In this document: positions 1-8,107 of the stretch, piece by piece | Position numbering within the stretch: the first letter of the stretch is position 1 | Layout of the letters: each line of letters opens with the position of its first letter | DNA from: MVRV01 sp964646755 | GTDB taxonomy: Bacteria > Desulfobacterota > Syntrophia > Syntrophales > Smithellaceae | Direction of reading: 5' to 3' | NCBI GenBank assembly: GCA_964646755.1 | Contig: CAZYIE010000007.1 | Location: forward strand, 1-64,000 | Length of the DNA: 64,000 nucleotides | Notes under the pieces: generated by a model | What the model saw: the letters and a program-made list of their open reading frames with translations, nothing else | Database searches by the model: none | What the model was told of the DNA's origin: nothing | Translations under genes and position numbers: made by a program

Positions 1-799
1 TGATCCATTTAACGAGATCGGAATAGAGAGCTTCTTCGCTTTCAATGGAGAGAGTGACGGCCTCGTTCGGACATCTTTCAACACAGCGACCGCAACCGGC
101 ACATGATCGGCCAATGCTTGCCTTTTCGTTTACAAGAGTGATATTAGCAAGGAAACATTGCTCCAGACATTCTCCGCATCCACTGCACTTGCTCTTATCG
201 ACGGCAACCGATACTCCGGGAAGACGCTGATAGGCGCCCTCAAGAGAGGGGCCTCTGTTTTTCATATATGTCCGGTAAAGACAGTTATGATCATCACAGT
301 AGCAGATAAACATGAGATTACGAAAACTCGTTCCAAAAGCAACCGGATCAATCCAGACATGGGCGACATTGGCAATCAATCCTGCTGCAGCTGCGCGATC
401 AACATGACGGATTGCTTCCTCTGTGCTGACCATTTTCCCGTGGCTGGGATGAATGCGCCGGATGGCGGGACCCAAGGCCATACACCCGATATTCTGCGGT
501 GGCGAAGCTACGTTATTATTCCTCCGGCAGATGCATTCATCAAAAATAAATTTTTCATCCACTTCGGTCAAAAGTCTTTGAATAACCCGGCGAGGCAGGA
601 CGACACTGTCCGGCCCCTTGACCTCAACATTAATGGGAATAGACGAGAGTTCATTGTGTGGCCTCATGAAAAAAGGATAAATCAGCCACTTTAGAACTGG
701 GACATTGCTGTATCGTTTGCCGGCAATAATCAATGGCCAGAAAAGTTTAACCATTGTTTTTACCCAGGTTCTCCCCGGACCATGGCTGATAAATTGCAT
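1..799 (-). CDS. 4Fe-4S ferredoxin-domain protein, 3' end cut by window edge
   Basis: I translated the minus strand from ATG 797-799, which has a GGAG ribosome site just upstream; the frame stays open for 266 codons to the window edge, so the C-terminus is missing. The last part carries two classic 4Fe-4S motifs, CSGCGECLEQC and CAGCGRCVERCP, typical of bacterial 2[4Fe-4S] ferredoxin domains. The region before them has further cysteines (DECICRRN, IGCMALG, MFICYCDDHNC) that could bind another metal centre. It is probably a cytoplasmic electron-transfer or redox-sensing protein. I cannot assign a partner enzyme, because the gene points away from metK and its downstream neighbours lie outside the window. 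Plus-strand frames over this stretch are antisense shadows. Confidence 0.8.
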   Translation of the reverse strand, partial: MQFISHGPGRTWVKTMVKLFWPLIIAGKRYSNVPVLKWLIYPFFMRPHNELSSIPINVEVKGPDSVVLPRRVIQRLLTEVDEKFIFDECICRRNNNVASPPQNIGCMALGPAIRRIHPSHGKMVSTEEAIRHVDRAAAAGLIANVAHVWIDPVAFGTSFRNLMFICYCDDHNCLYRTYMKNRGPSLEGAYQRLPGVSVAVDKSKCSGCGECLEQCFLANITLVNEKASIGRSCAGCGRCVERCPNEAVTLSIESEEALYSDLVKWI

Positions 800-939
800 C
801 GTAAGTCTCCCCATCTGCGTCAGGTAAAGTGTTTTGTATAAGACAGGAGACGATTATTGATGTCAAGGTATTATTAATTTTATTGGGGGATCAATAATTA
901 TTTCTTGATTTTATGTTTTTGTGTGCTATGGTAACAACC

Positions 940-990
940 AAGCGGTGATTTAAACGTAAATTGCTCCGCTTTATAAATGTGCTAAAGCAC
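940..990 (+). promoter_or_regulatory. SAM-II-type riboswitch aptamer upstream of metK
   Basis: The sequence matches the SAM-II (metA motif) aptamer layout. A P1 stem AAGCGG (940-945) pairs with CCGCTT (966-971). The loop opens with the conserved TGATTTAA (946-953) followed by ACGTAAATTGC. After P1 comes ATAAATGT (973-980) and the hallmark GCTAAA (981-986), which in SAM-II folds back into the loop as a pseudoknot/triplex around SAM. It lies about 100 nt before metK, the gene for SAM synthesis, so feedback control fits. I recognised it by eye against the known SAM-II core; no covariance search was run. The similar SAM-V class is the main alternative. Confidence 0.8.
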
Positions 991-1040
991 TGAAGATCAA
1001 TGAATCCTTCAAATCAACCCGTGCTTTAGCGCGGGTTTTC
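981..1040 (+). terminator. Riboswitch expression platform: terminator with competing antiterminator
   Basis: CCCGTGC (1018-1024) and GCGCGGG (1029-1035) form a 7-bp stem with a TTTA loop, followed by TTTTCTTATTT: an intrinsic terminator. The 3' end of the aptamer, GCTAAAGCAC (981-990), is perfectly complementary over 10 bp to GTGCTTTAGC (1021-1030), which lies inside the terminator. Inference: without SAM the long pairing acts as antiterminator; with SAM the GCTAAA segment is held in the aptamer, the terminator forms and metK is shut off. The T run is short, so termination may be partial. Confidence 0.7.
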
Positions 1041-1092
1041 TTATTTGCAATTAACTAAACCCGCATAAAAATCAAGTAAGGAGATAAATACT

Positions 1093-2282
1093 ATGCAGAT
1101 TTCGTCGGAAGGTGTCAAAGTAGGTCATCCTGATCTGGTTGCGGATATTATAGCGGCCAATGTCATCGCGGCAATCCTCGATGAAGAAAAGAAAATGANN
1201 NNNNNNNNATGAAGCTTACCTTGGCAAACATGCCACATTGCGGCATTGAGGTTTTTTTAGGTAAGGGAATATGTTTAGTCGGCGGTGAGGTCAGGACAAG
1301 AGCTTATGTCGATATTGATAAGATTGCCAGGGACTCCGTGATCGAGCTCGGTTATAACCACGCCGCAGTCGGCTTAAACGGGCATTTAATGGGTGTACTT
1401 AATGCCATAATTCCGCAGTCGCCGGATATTAATCAGGGCACAAGTTGTCTCTTGAACAAAGATAAGGAAATCGGGGCGGGCGATCAGGGCATTATGTATG
1501 GTTTTGCCTGTGACGAAACGCCGGAACTCCTTCCTCTTCCTTATGTTCTGGTCAATAAAATGATGCGGGCTTTTGAGTTTTGTCAGGACCCGATTTTTGC
1601 GCCGGATGGGAAAGGGCAGGTATCCGTTGATTATGACACCAAAACAGGGAAACCTCTACGTGTAGCCAAAGTGCTCATGTCCAACTCAATTGATTACCGT
1701 TTTGTCAAAGGAGCTCGCAGCAATGTACGCGACAAAGCAAAGAAAATTGCTTTTGATTGTCTGAAAGATTTTGTGGATAAGAAGACGGAATTTTTATTCA
1801 ATCCAACAGGCGAATGGAACGCCATCAATTCCTGCAGCGCAGCTGATTCCGGTGTTACCGGCCGCAAACTGGTTGTGCAGTTTTATGGCGGATATCCCGG
1901 TGCTCAATTGGGCGGAGGCGCGGTCGTCAATAAGACCCCGGAGAAAGTCGATTGTTCCGCAGCTTTTGGCGCTCGCTATGTGGCCAAAAATATTGTAGCT
2001 GCCGGACTGGCTTCCAAATGTGCGGTCCAACTGGCTTATGCCATCGGTATCGCCAAACCCTTTTCCGTGTACGTCAACACGTTCGGCACAGGGAAAATTT
2101 CCGATGACAGACTGGAAAAAATTATCGAAGATAATTTTGATCTGACGCCGGAAGGTATGATTACAAAATTTGGCCTGCTGGATGGAGCTATTTACCGTAA
2201 AATTCCCCGCACATTCTTTATGGATAATTACCGCTGGGAAAAAACAGATAAGGTAAAAGATCTGCAAAAAGCAGCTAAATAG
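1093..2282 (+). CDS. metK: S-adenosylmethionine synthetase (divergent), split by an N gap
   Basis: Makes S-adenosylmethionine from ATP and methionine in the cytosol. It starts at ATG 1093 behind AAGGAG and is broken by Ns at 1199-1208; the frame does not carry across 10 nt, so the true gap has another length. Diagnostic MetK pieces: VGHPDLVAD (substrate/Mg loop) near the start, GAGDQGIMYGFA (ATP-binding Asp), SGVTGRK, EKVDCSAA and YVAKNIVAAGLA, with WEKTDK at the end. Catalytic Lys and Asp positions appear kept. It is clearly divergent: the usual loop YGG..HGGGAFSGKD reads YGGYPGAQLGGGAVVNKT, and STQH is replaced by MSNSID. It is preceded by a SAM-II-type leader and followed by a strong terminator, so it is monocistronic. 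Confidence 0.92.
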
Positions 2283-2302
2283 GAATACAAAAAAGTTTAA
2301 GT

Positions 2303-2346
2303 AAGCTGAAGCGTTAGCTGATTTAATAACGCTTCAGCTTTTATAT
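2303..2346 (+). terminator. Intrinsic terminator after metK
   Basis: Perfect 14-bp inverted repeat AAGCTGAAGCGTTA (2303-2316) / TAACGCTTCAGCTT (2327-2340) with a 10-nt loop, followed by a T-rich tail. Almost the same stem recurs at 3014-3054. Confidence 0.85.
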
Positions 2347-2487
2347 TTGTTACGATGGTTCAATTTATTACATAATAAACCATCGGATTGCGTTTCTTGC
2401 TTTTTACCTTATGTTGCTGTATAAATCTCGCCTGTTAAAATAATGATATAGAAAAAATTACGTAAGCAAAGGAAAAGGAGAAAATTA

Positions 2488-2964
2488 TTGGCAGGTAAAA
2501 ACGACATTAATTCTACTGAAAAACTTCTTAATGCTATTCGCGGAAAGCAAGATAAATACAGCAACTTAAATCAGTCCATAAATGACTATAACAAATCAAT
2601 TGAGCTTAATCCCAATGATGCAACTGCCTATTATAACCGTGGAGTAGCATATTATAAACTTGGCAACAATAATCAGGCTATAAAAGATTATAATATGGCG
2701 ATTGAATTAAATCCGCAAGATGCACAGGCCTATAATAATCGTGGGGGCGCAAATTATCGGCTCAATAAAAACGAGCAGTCAATAAATGATTTTAACAAGG
2801 CCATTGAGCTGAACCCACAATATGCTGAAGCATATTATAATAGAGGGATTACACATCATAAATCAGGCAACAGGAAACAAGCATTCGACGATTACAAAAT
2901 TGCAGCCAGATTAGGCTATCAAAAGGCGCAAGATTTTTTAAGGGAGCAGGGGATTACCTGGTAA
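2488..2964 (+). CDS. Small tetratricopeptide-repeat protein with an N-terminal peptide shared with PilM
   Basis: A 158-residue soluble protein with no signal peptide or membrane segment. Residues from about 30 to 150 form three to four 34-residue TPR units (pattern AYYNRGVAYYKLG ... AIELNP), a protein-protein interaction scaffold. The first ~20 residues are not TPR: NDINSTEKLLNAIRGK is identical to the start of the PilM-like protein at 31211. The start is TTG 2488 with AAGGAG 8 nt upstream; the pilM gene also uses TTG. It stands alone between two matching terminators. Partner unknown. The shared tag suggests docking to the same component as PilM, possibly the role of the TPR protein MshN, which is absent from the pilus locus; that is inference. 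Confidence 0.85.
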   Translation: MAGKNDINSTEKLLNAIRGKQDKYSNLNQSINDYNKSIELNPNDATAYYNRGVAYYKLGNNNQAIKDYNMAIELNPQDAQAYNNRGGANYRLNKNEQSINDFNKAIELNPQYAEAYYNRGITHHKSGNRKQAFDDYKIAARLGYQKAQDFLREQGITW

Positions 2965-3013
2965 AGCACAATCTTTGGTTTTAATTAACACTGCTTACAA
3001 ATGTGGTATAAAA

Positions 3014-3054
3014 AAAGCTGAAGCGTTTAATTAATAGAATAACGCTTCAGCTTT
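3014..3054. terminator. Bidirectional terminator between the TPR gene and the citrate synthase gene
   Basis: Inverted repeat AAAGCTGAAGCGTT (3014-3027) / AACGCTTCAGCTTT (3041-3054), 14 bp perfect, 13-nt loop, A-rich on the left and T-rich on the right. It lies between two converging genes and can serve both. The stem is nearly identical to the one after metK. Confidence 0.8.
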
Positions 3055-3081
3055 CTTATTTGTTAAAGATACTAATTAAAA

Positions 3082-4977
3082 TCAGTGGCGGCCATGCCTG
3101 GCTTTGCTTTTTGCTTCTTCGTATTCAGCGCGAAGAGCAATTTGATCTGTGTCATCCATCTCTTCGGCTCTCTTCACCCAGTCTTCAAATTGAATATCAA
3201 CTCCGAAGATACCGATCATTTCATCTTTAGCGTCAACCAGAGGCGCCGAGACAGTAAAACAGAGCACACCGGTCATTTTAGATATAAAAAAATCAGTAAC
3301 ATGAACTTTGCCCGTCTGCAGAGGTTTAATAAACCATTCCCGGTCTGACTGGTCAGTTCCAACGCCATAGTTTTCGTACTTAGCTCGGTCGGCTATGTTC
3401 GTAATGTTTTTTGTCGTTTTGCGGCCATTCATATCTACTATGTAGGCAAATTGAATGGAAGGATGTTCATCAACAAATTCCTGCATCAGAGGTTCTTGTA
3501 CATCTGGATTCATGAATTGCATTTCCGTATGCTCAATAATCTGGCTTACAGCAGCCACGGCGGCTTTAGCCGCAGTGACTTTAATCTTTTCCAGTTCGGA
3601 CATAAAGAGTTCCGGTATATACTTGCGCACTTTTTTCTCCAGTTCTGCCGGAGAAATACTTGTCTGGCGACCGGAATCATATTGCTCTGTAGTCCATTTA
3701 TTTATTTTAGAAACGCCGGGATGTCGCTTATCAATGGCGTTTTCGTCTTTGAGGTTAAAGCGCTGATTAACCCAGAAGGCAATACCGGCATTGCCGGATT
3801 TATCAGTGATCATTGTGACGATAGGCCTTTTTAAGATTTTATTTGTATCAAAGATATTGTAAATTTCTTCACATTTAATCAAGCCGTCGGCGTGGACACC
3901 AGCCCTGGTAACATTGAATTCCGAACCGACAAAAGGATAGTTATGCGGTATTTTAACTCCAATTACTTTTTCAAAATATTCGGCGATATCCGTAATAACC
4001 GTTGTGTCGATGCCATCATTATGTCCTTTGAGGGCAATGTATTCCATAATTAATGATTCAATGGGCGGATTGCCCGTTCGTTCACCCAGCCCCAGTAAGG
4101 TAGAATTTGCTGCACTGCAGCCATATAACCAGGCAGTAGAGGCATTGACCATTGCTTTATGAAAATCATTGTGTCCATGCCATTCCAACAGATTGCCGGG
4201 AACACCGGCGTCCTCGATGAAAGCTCGTACCAGTTTGTCTACGCTGCGGGGGAGAGAAGCTCCCGGATATGTTACGCCATAGCCCATGGTATCGCAAAGT
4301 CTAATTTTAATGTCGATGCCGCTTTCTTCCCGAAGTTTCATTAGTTCGGTGGCAAAGGGAATACAAAAGCCGTAAATATCTGCCCGGGTAACATCTTCAA
4401 AATGACAGCGGGGTATAATACCCAAATCCAGAACTGATTTAACAATGCCCAGATAATCATTCATCGCCTGGCTTCGCTTCTTACCCAGTTTAAGAAAAAT
4501 ATGGTAATCGGAAACAGACGTGAGCAATCCTGTTTCTTTCAATCCGGCTTCTTTAACTAAACGGACATCTTCTTTTGCCGCCCGAATCCAACCGGTCATT
4601 TCCGGATATTTAAATCCGAGTTTAACACACTCTTCAACAGCCTCCCGGTCTTTTTTACTGTAAAGGAAAAACTCGGTCTGCCGAATGACACCATTGGGGC
4701 CTCCCAGTTTATGCAGAAGTTTAAATATTTCGACAATCTGTTCGACAGAATAGGGCGGTCGAGCCTGCTGACCATCTCTAAAGGTTGTGTCGGTAATAAA
4801 AATATCTTCCGGTGGACTGATCGGAATTATTTTATTGTCAAAAACAATCTTGCTGACTTCACTATAAGGAAATATGTCTTTGAGTAAATTAGGCTCATCA
4901 ACATCTTTTAATTCAAATTTGCAGAATTTTCCTTGTTGTTGATGGAGTAACCTTGTTTCTTTATTCCATTTTATCAT
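3082..4977 (-). CDS. Probable Re-citrate synthase (homocitrate-synthase-like) with C-terminal Cache-like domain
   Basis: A DRE-TIM (HMGL-like) acyltransferase. DTTFRDGQ at residues 63-70 is the signature loop and HGHN at 267-270 holds metal-binding histidines. Family members condense acetyl-CoA with a 2-oxo acid. Syntrophus aciditrophicus lacks ordinary citrate synthase and uses a ~72 kDa Re-citrate synthase of this family for glutamate synthesis; the 631-residue length here fits that enzyme, so this is the favoured call. Residues ~485-610 add a domain with PDC/Cache sensor features (FAYIVDMNGRKT, SDREWFIKPLQTGKV, VSAPLVD, GIFGVDI), unusual on a cytosolic enzyme. ATG 4977 follows GGAGAG and lies 24 nt after aspS on the same strand. 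Isopropylmalate, citramalate or homocitrate synthase activity remains possible. Confidence 0.75.
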   Translation of the reverse strand: MIKWNKETRLLHQQQGKFCKFELKDVDEPNLLKDIFPYSEVSKIVFDNKIIPISPPEDIFITDTTFRDGQQARPPYSVEQIVEIFKLLHKLGGPNGVIRQTEFFLYSKKDREAVEECVKLGFKYPEMTGWIRAAKEDVRLVKEAGLKETGLLTSVSDYHIFLKLGKKRSQAMNDYLGIVKSVLDLGIIPRCHFEDVTRADIYGFCIPFATELMKLREESGIDIKIRLCDTMGYGVTYPGASLPRSVDKLVRAFIEDAGVPGNLLEWHGHNDFHKAMVNASTAWLYGCSAANSTLLGLGERTGNPPIESLIMEYIALKGHNDGIDTTVITDIAEYFEKVIGVKIPHNYPFVGSEFNVTRAGVHADGLIKCEEIYNIFDTNKILKRPIVTMITDKSGNAGIAFWVNQRFNLKDENAIDKRHPGVSKINKWTTEQYDSGRQTSISPAELEKKVRKYIPELFMSELEKIKVTAAKAAVAAVSQIIEHTEMQFMNPDVQEPLMQEFVDEHPSIQFAYIVDMNGRKTTKNITNIADRAKYENYGVGTDQSDREWFIKPLQTGKVHVTDFFISKMTGVLCFTVSAPLVDAKDEMIGIFGVDIQFEDWVKRAEEMDDTDQIALRAEYEEAKSKARHGRH

Positions 4978-5001
4978 TTATTTCTCTCCACTGAATTACG
5001 T

Positions 5002-6755
5002 TTAAACAATTTTTATCGAAAGTTCCATCAATTGCTCGATGCTTACTTTAGAAGGTGCATCAGACATCAGGCAGGAGGCTTTTTGTGTCTTGGGGAAAGC
5101 AATGACATCACGGATAGACTCGGCTGAAGTCATAATCATTGTCAGCCGGTCGAGTCCGAAAGCTAGTCCTCCGTGCGGCGGAGCGCCGTATTCAAGCGCT
5201 TCGAGCAGGTAACCGAATTTGGAGCGGGCATCTTCGTCGGATAAGCCCAGAGCGGCAAATACTTGCGCCTGCACGTCTTTGCGGTGAATACGAATACTGC
5301 CACCGCCGATTTCCGAGCCATTCAACACAAGATCGTAGGCCCGCGCCCGAACTTTTCCTGTTTGAGAAGTAAGGAGCGGCAAATCCTCCAGAAATGGAGA
5401 CGTAAACGGATGATGCGTGGAAACAAAACGCTTTTCAGTGTCCGAATATTCCATCAGCGGGAATTCAGTAATCCAGGTGAACGCCAGTGTCTCGGGATCG
5501 ATTAAATTTAATCTTTTGGCCAGATGTAATCTTAAATTGCCCAGTGAATCATTAACAACACGGGGTGTATCGGCGACAAAGAAAATTATATCGCCTTCCT
5601 TCACTCCCATTGCCTTAGATATTTTTTCGATTTCTTCCGGCCGGAGAAATTTATATATCGGCGATGTCCAATCGGTGGCGTTAACTTTTGCCCAGGCCAG
5701 TCCTTTTGCTCCGTAAACAGNNNNNNNNNNTTGCGCGAGAGGCTGGCGGCCTGTTCTACTTTAATGGCTTTGATCATCCCTCCGGAGGCGGCAACTTCCC
5801 CGAAGAGCTTAAATCCGGAATCTTTAACGATATTGGTAAGATCAACAAGTTCCATGGCGAAACGCACATCGGGGTTATCTTTGCCGTAACGGCTTATTGC
5901 CTCAGAGTAGGCAAGCCGGGGTAAGGGCAATTTAATTTCCCGTCCCAGGCAGTCTTTAAATATCTTGGCCATCAATCCTTCCATAACTTGCATAATGTCT
6001 TCTTCCGTAATAAAGGACATCTCGACGTCAATTTGTGTGAATTCCGGTTGACGGTCGGCACGTAAATCTTCATCGCGGAAACATTTCACAATTTGATAAT
6101 AACGGTCAAAACCAGACACCATAAGCAATTGTTTAAATATCTGAGGCGATTGCGGCAGCGCATAAAATGTGCCTTTGTTGATACGGCTGGGCACAAGATA
6201 ATCACGTGCGCCTTCTGGAGAGCTTTTCCCCAGAAACGGCGTCTCCACTTCAATAAACCCGTTTTGCTCAAAGTAATGGCGAGTAGATGCGGCAATCCGG
6301 CTCCGTAAAAACAAATTCTGCTGGATTAACGGACGGCGTAAATCCAGATAGCGGTATTTGAGCCGAATGTTTTCCGAGATTTCAGTATCATCAAAAGAAA
6401 ATGGAGGCGTCTTGGATTCATTCATTATTTCCAGTTCCGAAACAATTACTTCAATTTCACCGGTTTTCAGCGCAGGGTTTCCCATACCAGCCGGCCTTCT
6501 ACGAACTGTTCCCTTGACTGCCAGAACAAATTCAGAGCGGATTTTGTGGGCCTGATCATGGACAGAACCTCCGGCATCAGGGTTAAAGACAACTTGCACG
6601 ATTCCTTCACGGTCACGTAAATCGACGAAAATTACACCGCCATGGTCACGCCTGCGGTGTGTCCAGCCCATTAGAATCACTTCTTTGTCCACGTCTGATT
6701 GTTTTAAATCTCCGCAGTAATGCGTCCTTTTATCTTTTGTTAAGAAATTAGCCAA
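5002..6755 (-). CDS. aspS: Aspartyl-tRNA synthetase, split by an N gap
   Basis: Charges tRNA with aspartate. The N-terminal part has the OB-fold anticodon domain (GWTHRRRDHGGVIF) and class II motifs (RYLDLRRP, FRDEDLRADRQPEFTQID); the C-terminal part ends with the GAPPHGGLAFGLDRL motif 3. Ns at 5721-5730 (between ..QAASLSR and VYGAKGLAW) hide roughly a dozen residues; the frame does not continue through 10 nt, so this is one gene and not two. Total length near 590 residues fits bacterial AspRS. His in RRRDHGG is the residue associated with non-discriminating AspRS that also charges tRNA-Asn, which would need GatCAB. The start is TTG 6755, with AGAGAGG overlapping the end of hisS 6 nt upstream. 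Confidence 0.95.
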
Positions 6756-6761
6756 AATCGA

Positions 6762-8024
6762 TTACCTCTCTGTTAAAATGTTAATTATCGTCTCTTGTAA
6801 GTTTTCTAAGGACAAAACCTGCTGGTTTTTAGTGGTCATGTTTCTTAGGTCGAGACGTTTTTCATCAATCTCTTTATCGCCGAAAATAAGCGTATAGGAA
6901 CTATTTAATTTGTCGGCGCGTTTCATCTGGCTTTTTAAACTCTTGTCGGAATAATCCATGGCTGTAGCAATACCAGCCCGGCGCAATTCGCAAGACAGGA
7001 TAAAACCGATTTTCTGAGCACGGGCACCCAATGCGGCAATAAATAAATCCGTCTTATATTTGGCTACTTCAATATCAGGCAGCGATGCCAGAAGACGTTC
7101 AAATCCCACACCAAAGCCAATCCCGGCAACTTCCGGTCCGCCTAAGGAACTAACCAGGCCGTCATATCTACCTCCGCCCGCGAGAGAATTTTGCGCACCG
7201 AGTGATCCTGATTTCACCTCAAAAGCGGTTCTTACATAGTAATCCAGTCCGCGCACCATTGTTGGATTAATTGCGTATTGAACATTCAAATCATTCAAAT
7301 AGGACTTAACATCAGCAAAGTGCTCTTTGCAGCCAGTACATAAATAGTCTAATATTCTGGGAGCCTTGGCAATTATAGAGCTGCAACTCTCTACTTTGCA
7401 GTCGAAAACCCGCAGGGGATTTGTTGTCATTCTTCTTTGGCAATCAGGACAAAGTTCTTTTTCAGATCCTTTTAAATAATTTACAACCGCCTGTGAAAAA
7501 GCAGGACGGCATGCTTTACAGCCCAGAGAATTAATTTCCAAAGCAAGTTCGGAAAGTCCTGTCGCTTCCAAAAAATGAATCAGCATTAAAATAACTTCTA
7601 CATCAGATTGAGGCTTATCATCACCAAATAGTTCGACGTCGATTTGGTTAAATTGACGGAAGCGGCCTTTCTGCGGCCTTTCCCGGCGAAACATTGGTCC
7701 AATCGTAAAAAGCCTGGTGACCGGTTCTAAAGACTGCATATTGTGCTCAATATAAGCGCGAATAACAGAAGCGGTAGCTTCCGGACGCAATGTTAATAAT
7801 TCGTCATCGCGGTCGGCGAAGGTGTACATTTCCTTTTCTACAATATCCGTAGTTTCGCCAATACTCCTTTTAAATAATTCGGTTTTTTCCATAATCGGTA
7901 CGCGAATTTCGCGGAACCCGAAAGAGCCGAAAACTTGCCTCGCAATTGATTCCACCCGACACCAATTAGGAGTATCTTCCGGTAAGATATCTTTAAAACC
8001 TTTGATTACAGTAATTTTTTCCAT
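6762..8024 (-). CDS. hisS: Histidyl-tRNA synthetase
   Basis: A 420-residue class II synthetase. It shows motif 2 (FRRERPQKGRFRQFNQID), the two histidine-binding signatures MVRGLDYYVRTAFE and GGGRYDGLV, and motif 3 GIGFGVGFERLLA. A C-terminal alpha/beta anticodon-binding domain follows (DLFIAALG ...). Several paired cysteines (CKAC, CPDC, CTGC) in the middle insertion could hold zinc; this is seen in some bacterial HisRS. ATG 8024 has AAGG upstream. It lies 6 nt before aspS, a common hisS-aspS pairing, in a minus-strand run comEC-hisS-aspS-citrate synthase. Confidence 0.96.
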   Translation of the reverse strand: MEKITVIKGFKDILPEDTPNWCRVESIARQVFGSFGFREIRVPIMEKTELFKRSIGETTDIVEKEMYTFADRDDELLTLRPEATASVIRAYIEHNMQSLEPVTRLFTIGPMFRRERPQKGRFRQFNQIDVELFGDDKPQSDVEVILMLIHFLEATGLSELALEINSLGCKACRPAFSQAVVNYLKGSEKELCPDCQRRMTTNPLRVFDCKVESCSSIIAKAPRILDYLCTGCKEHFADVKSYLNDLNVQYAINPTMVRGLDYYVRTAFEVKSGSLGAQNSLAGGGRYDGLVSSLGGPEVAGIGFGVGFERLLASLPDIEVAKYKTDLFIAALGARAQKIGFILSCELRRAGIATAMDYSDKSLKSQMKRADKLNSSYTLIFGDKEIDEKRLDLRNMTTKNQQVLSLENLQETIINILTER

Positions 8025-8107
8025 AGGAACCTTATGAATTATTAAAAAATTTGATTAGCATACAAAGCTGAGCTTGGCAATAAAAAATGCGTTTTACCGG
8101 CGAGGAC

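Noticed and set aside
45..694. Plus-strand open frames at the left edge
   Set aside because: They lie antisense to a minus-strand gene with clear 4Fe-4S motifs and a ribosome site; no family resemblance of their own.
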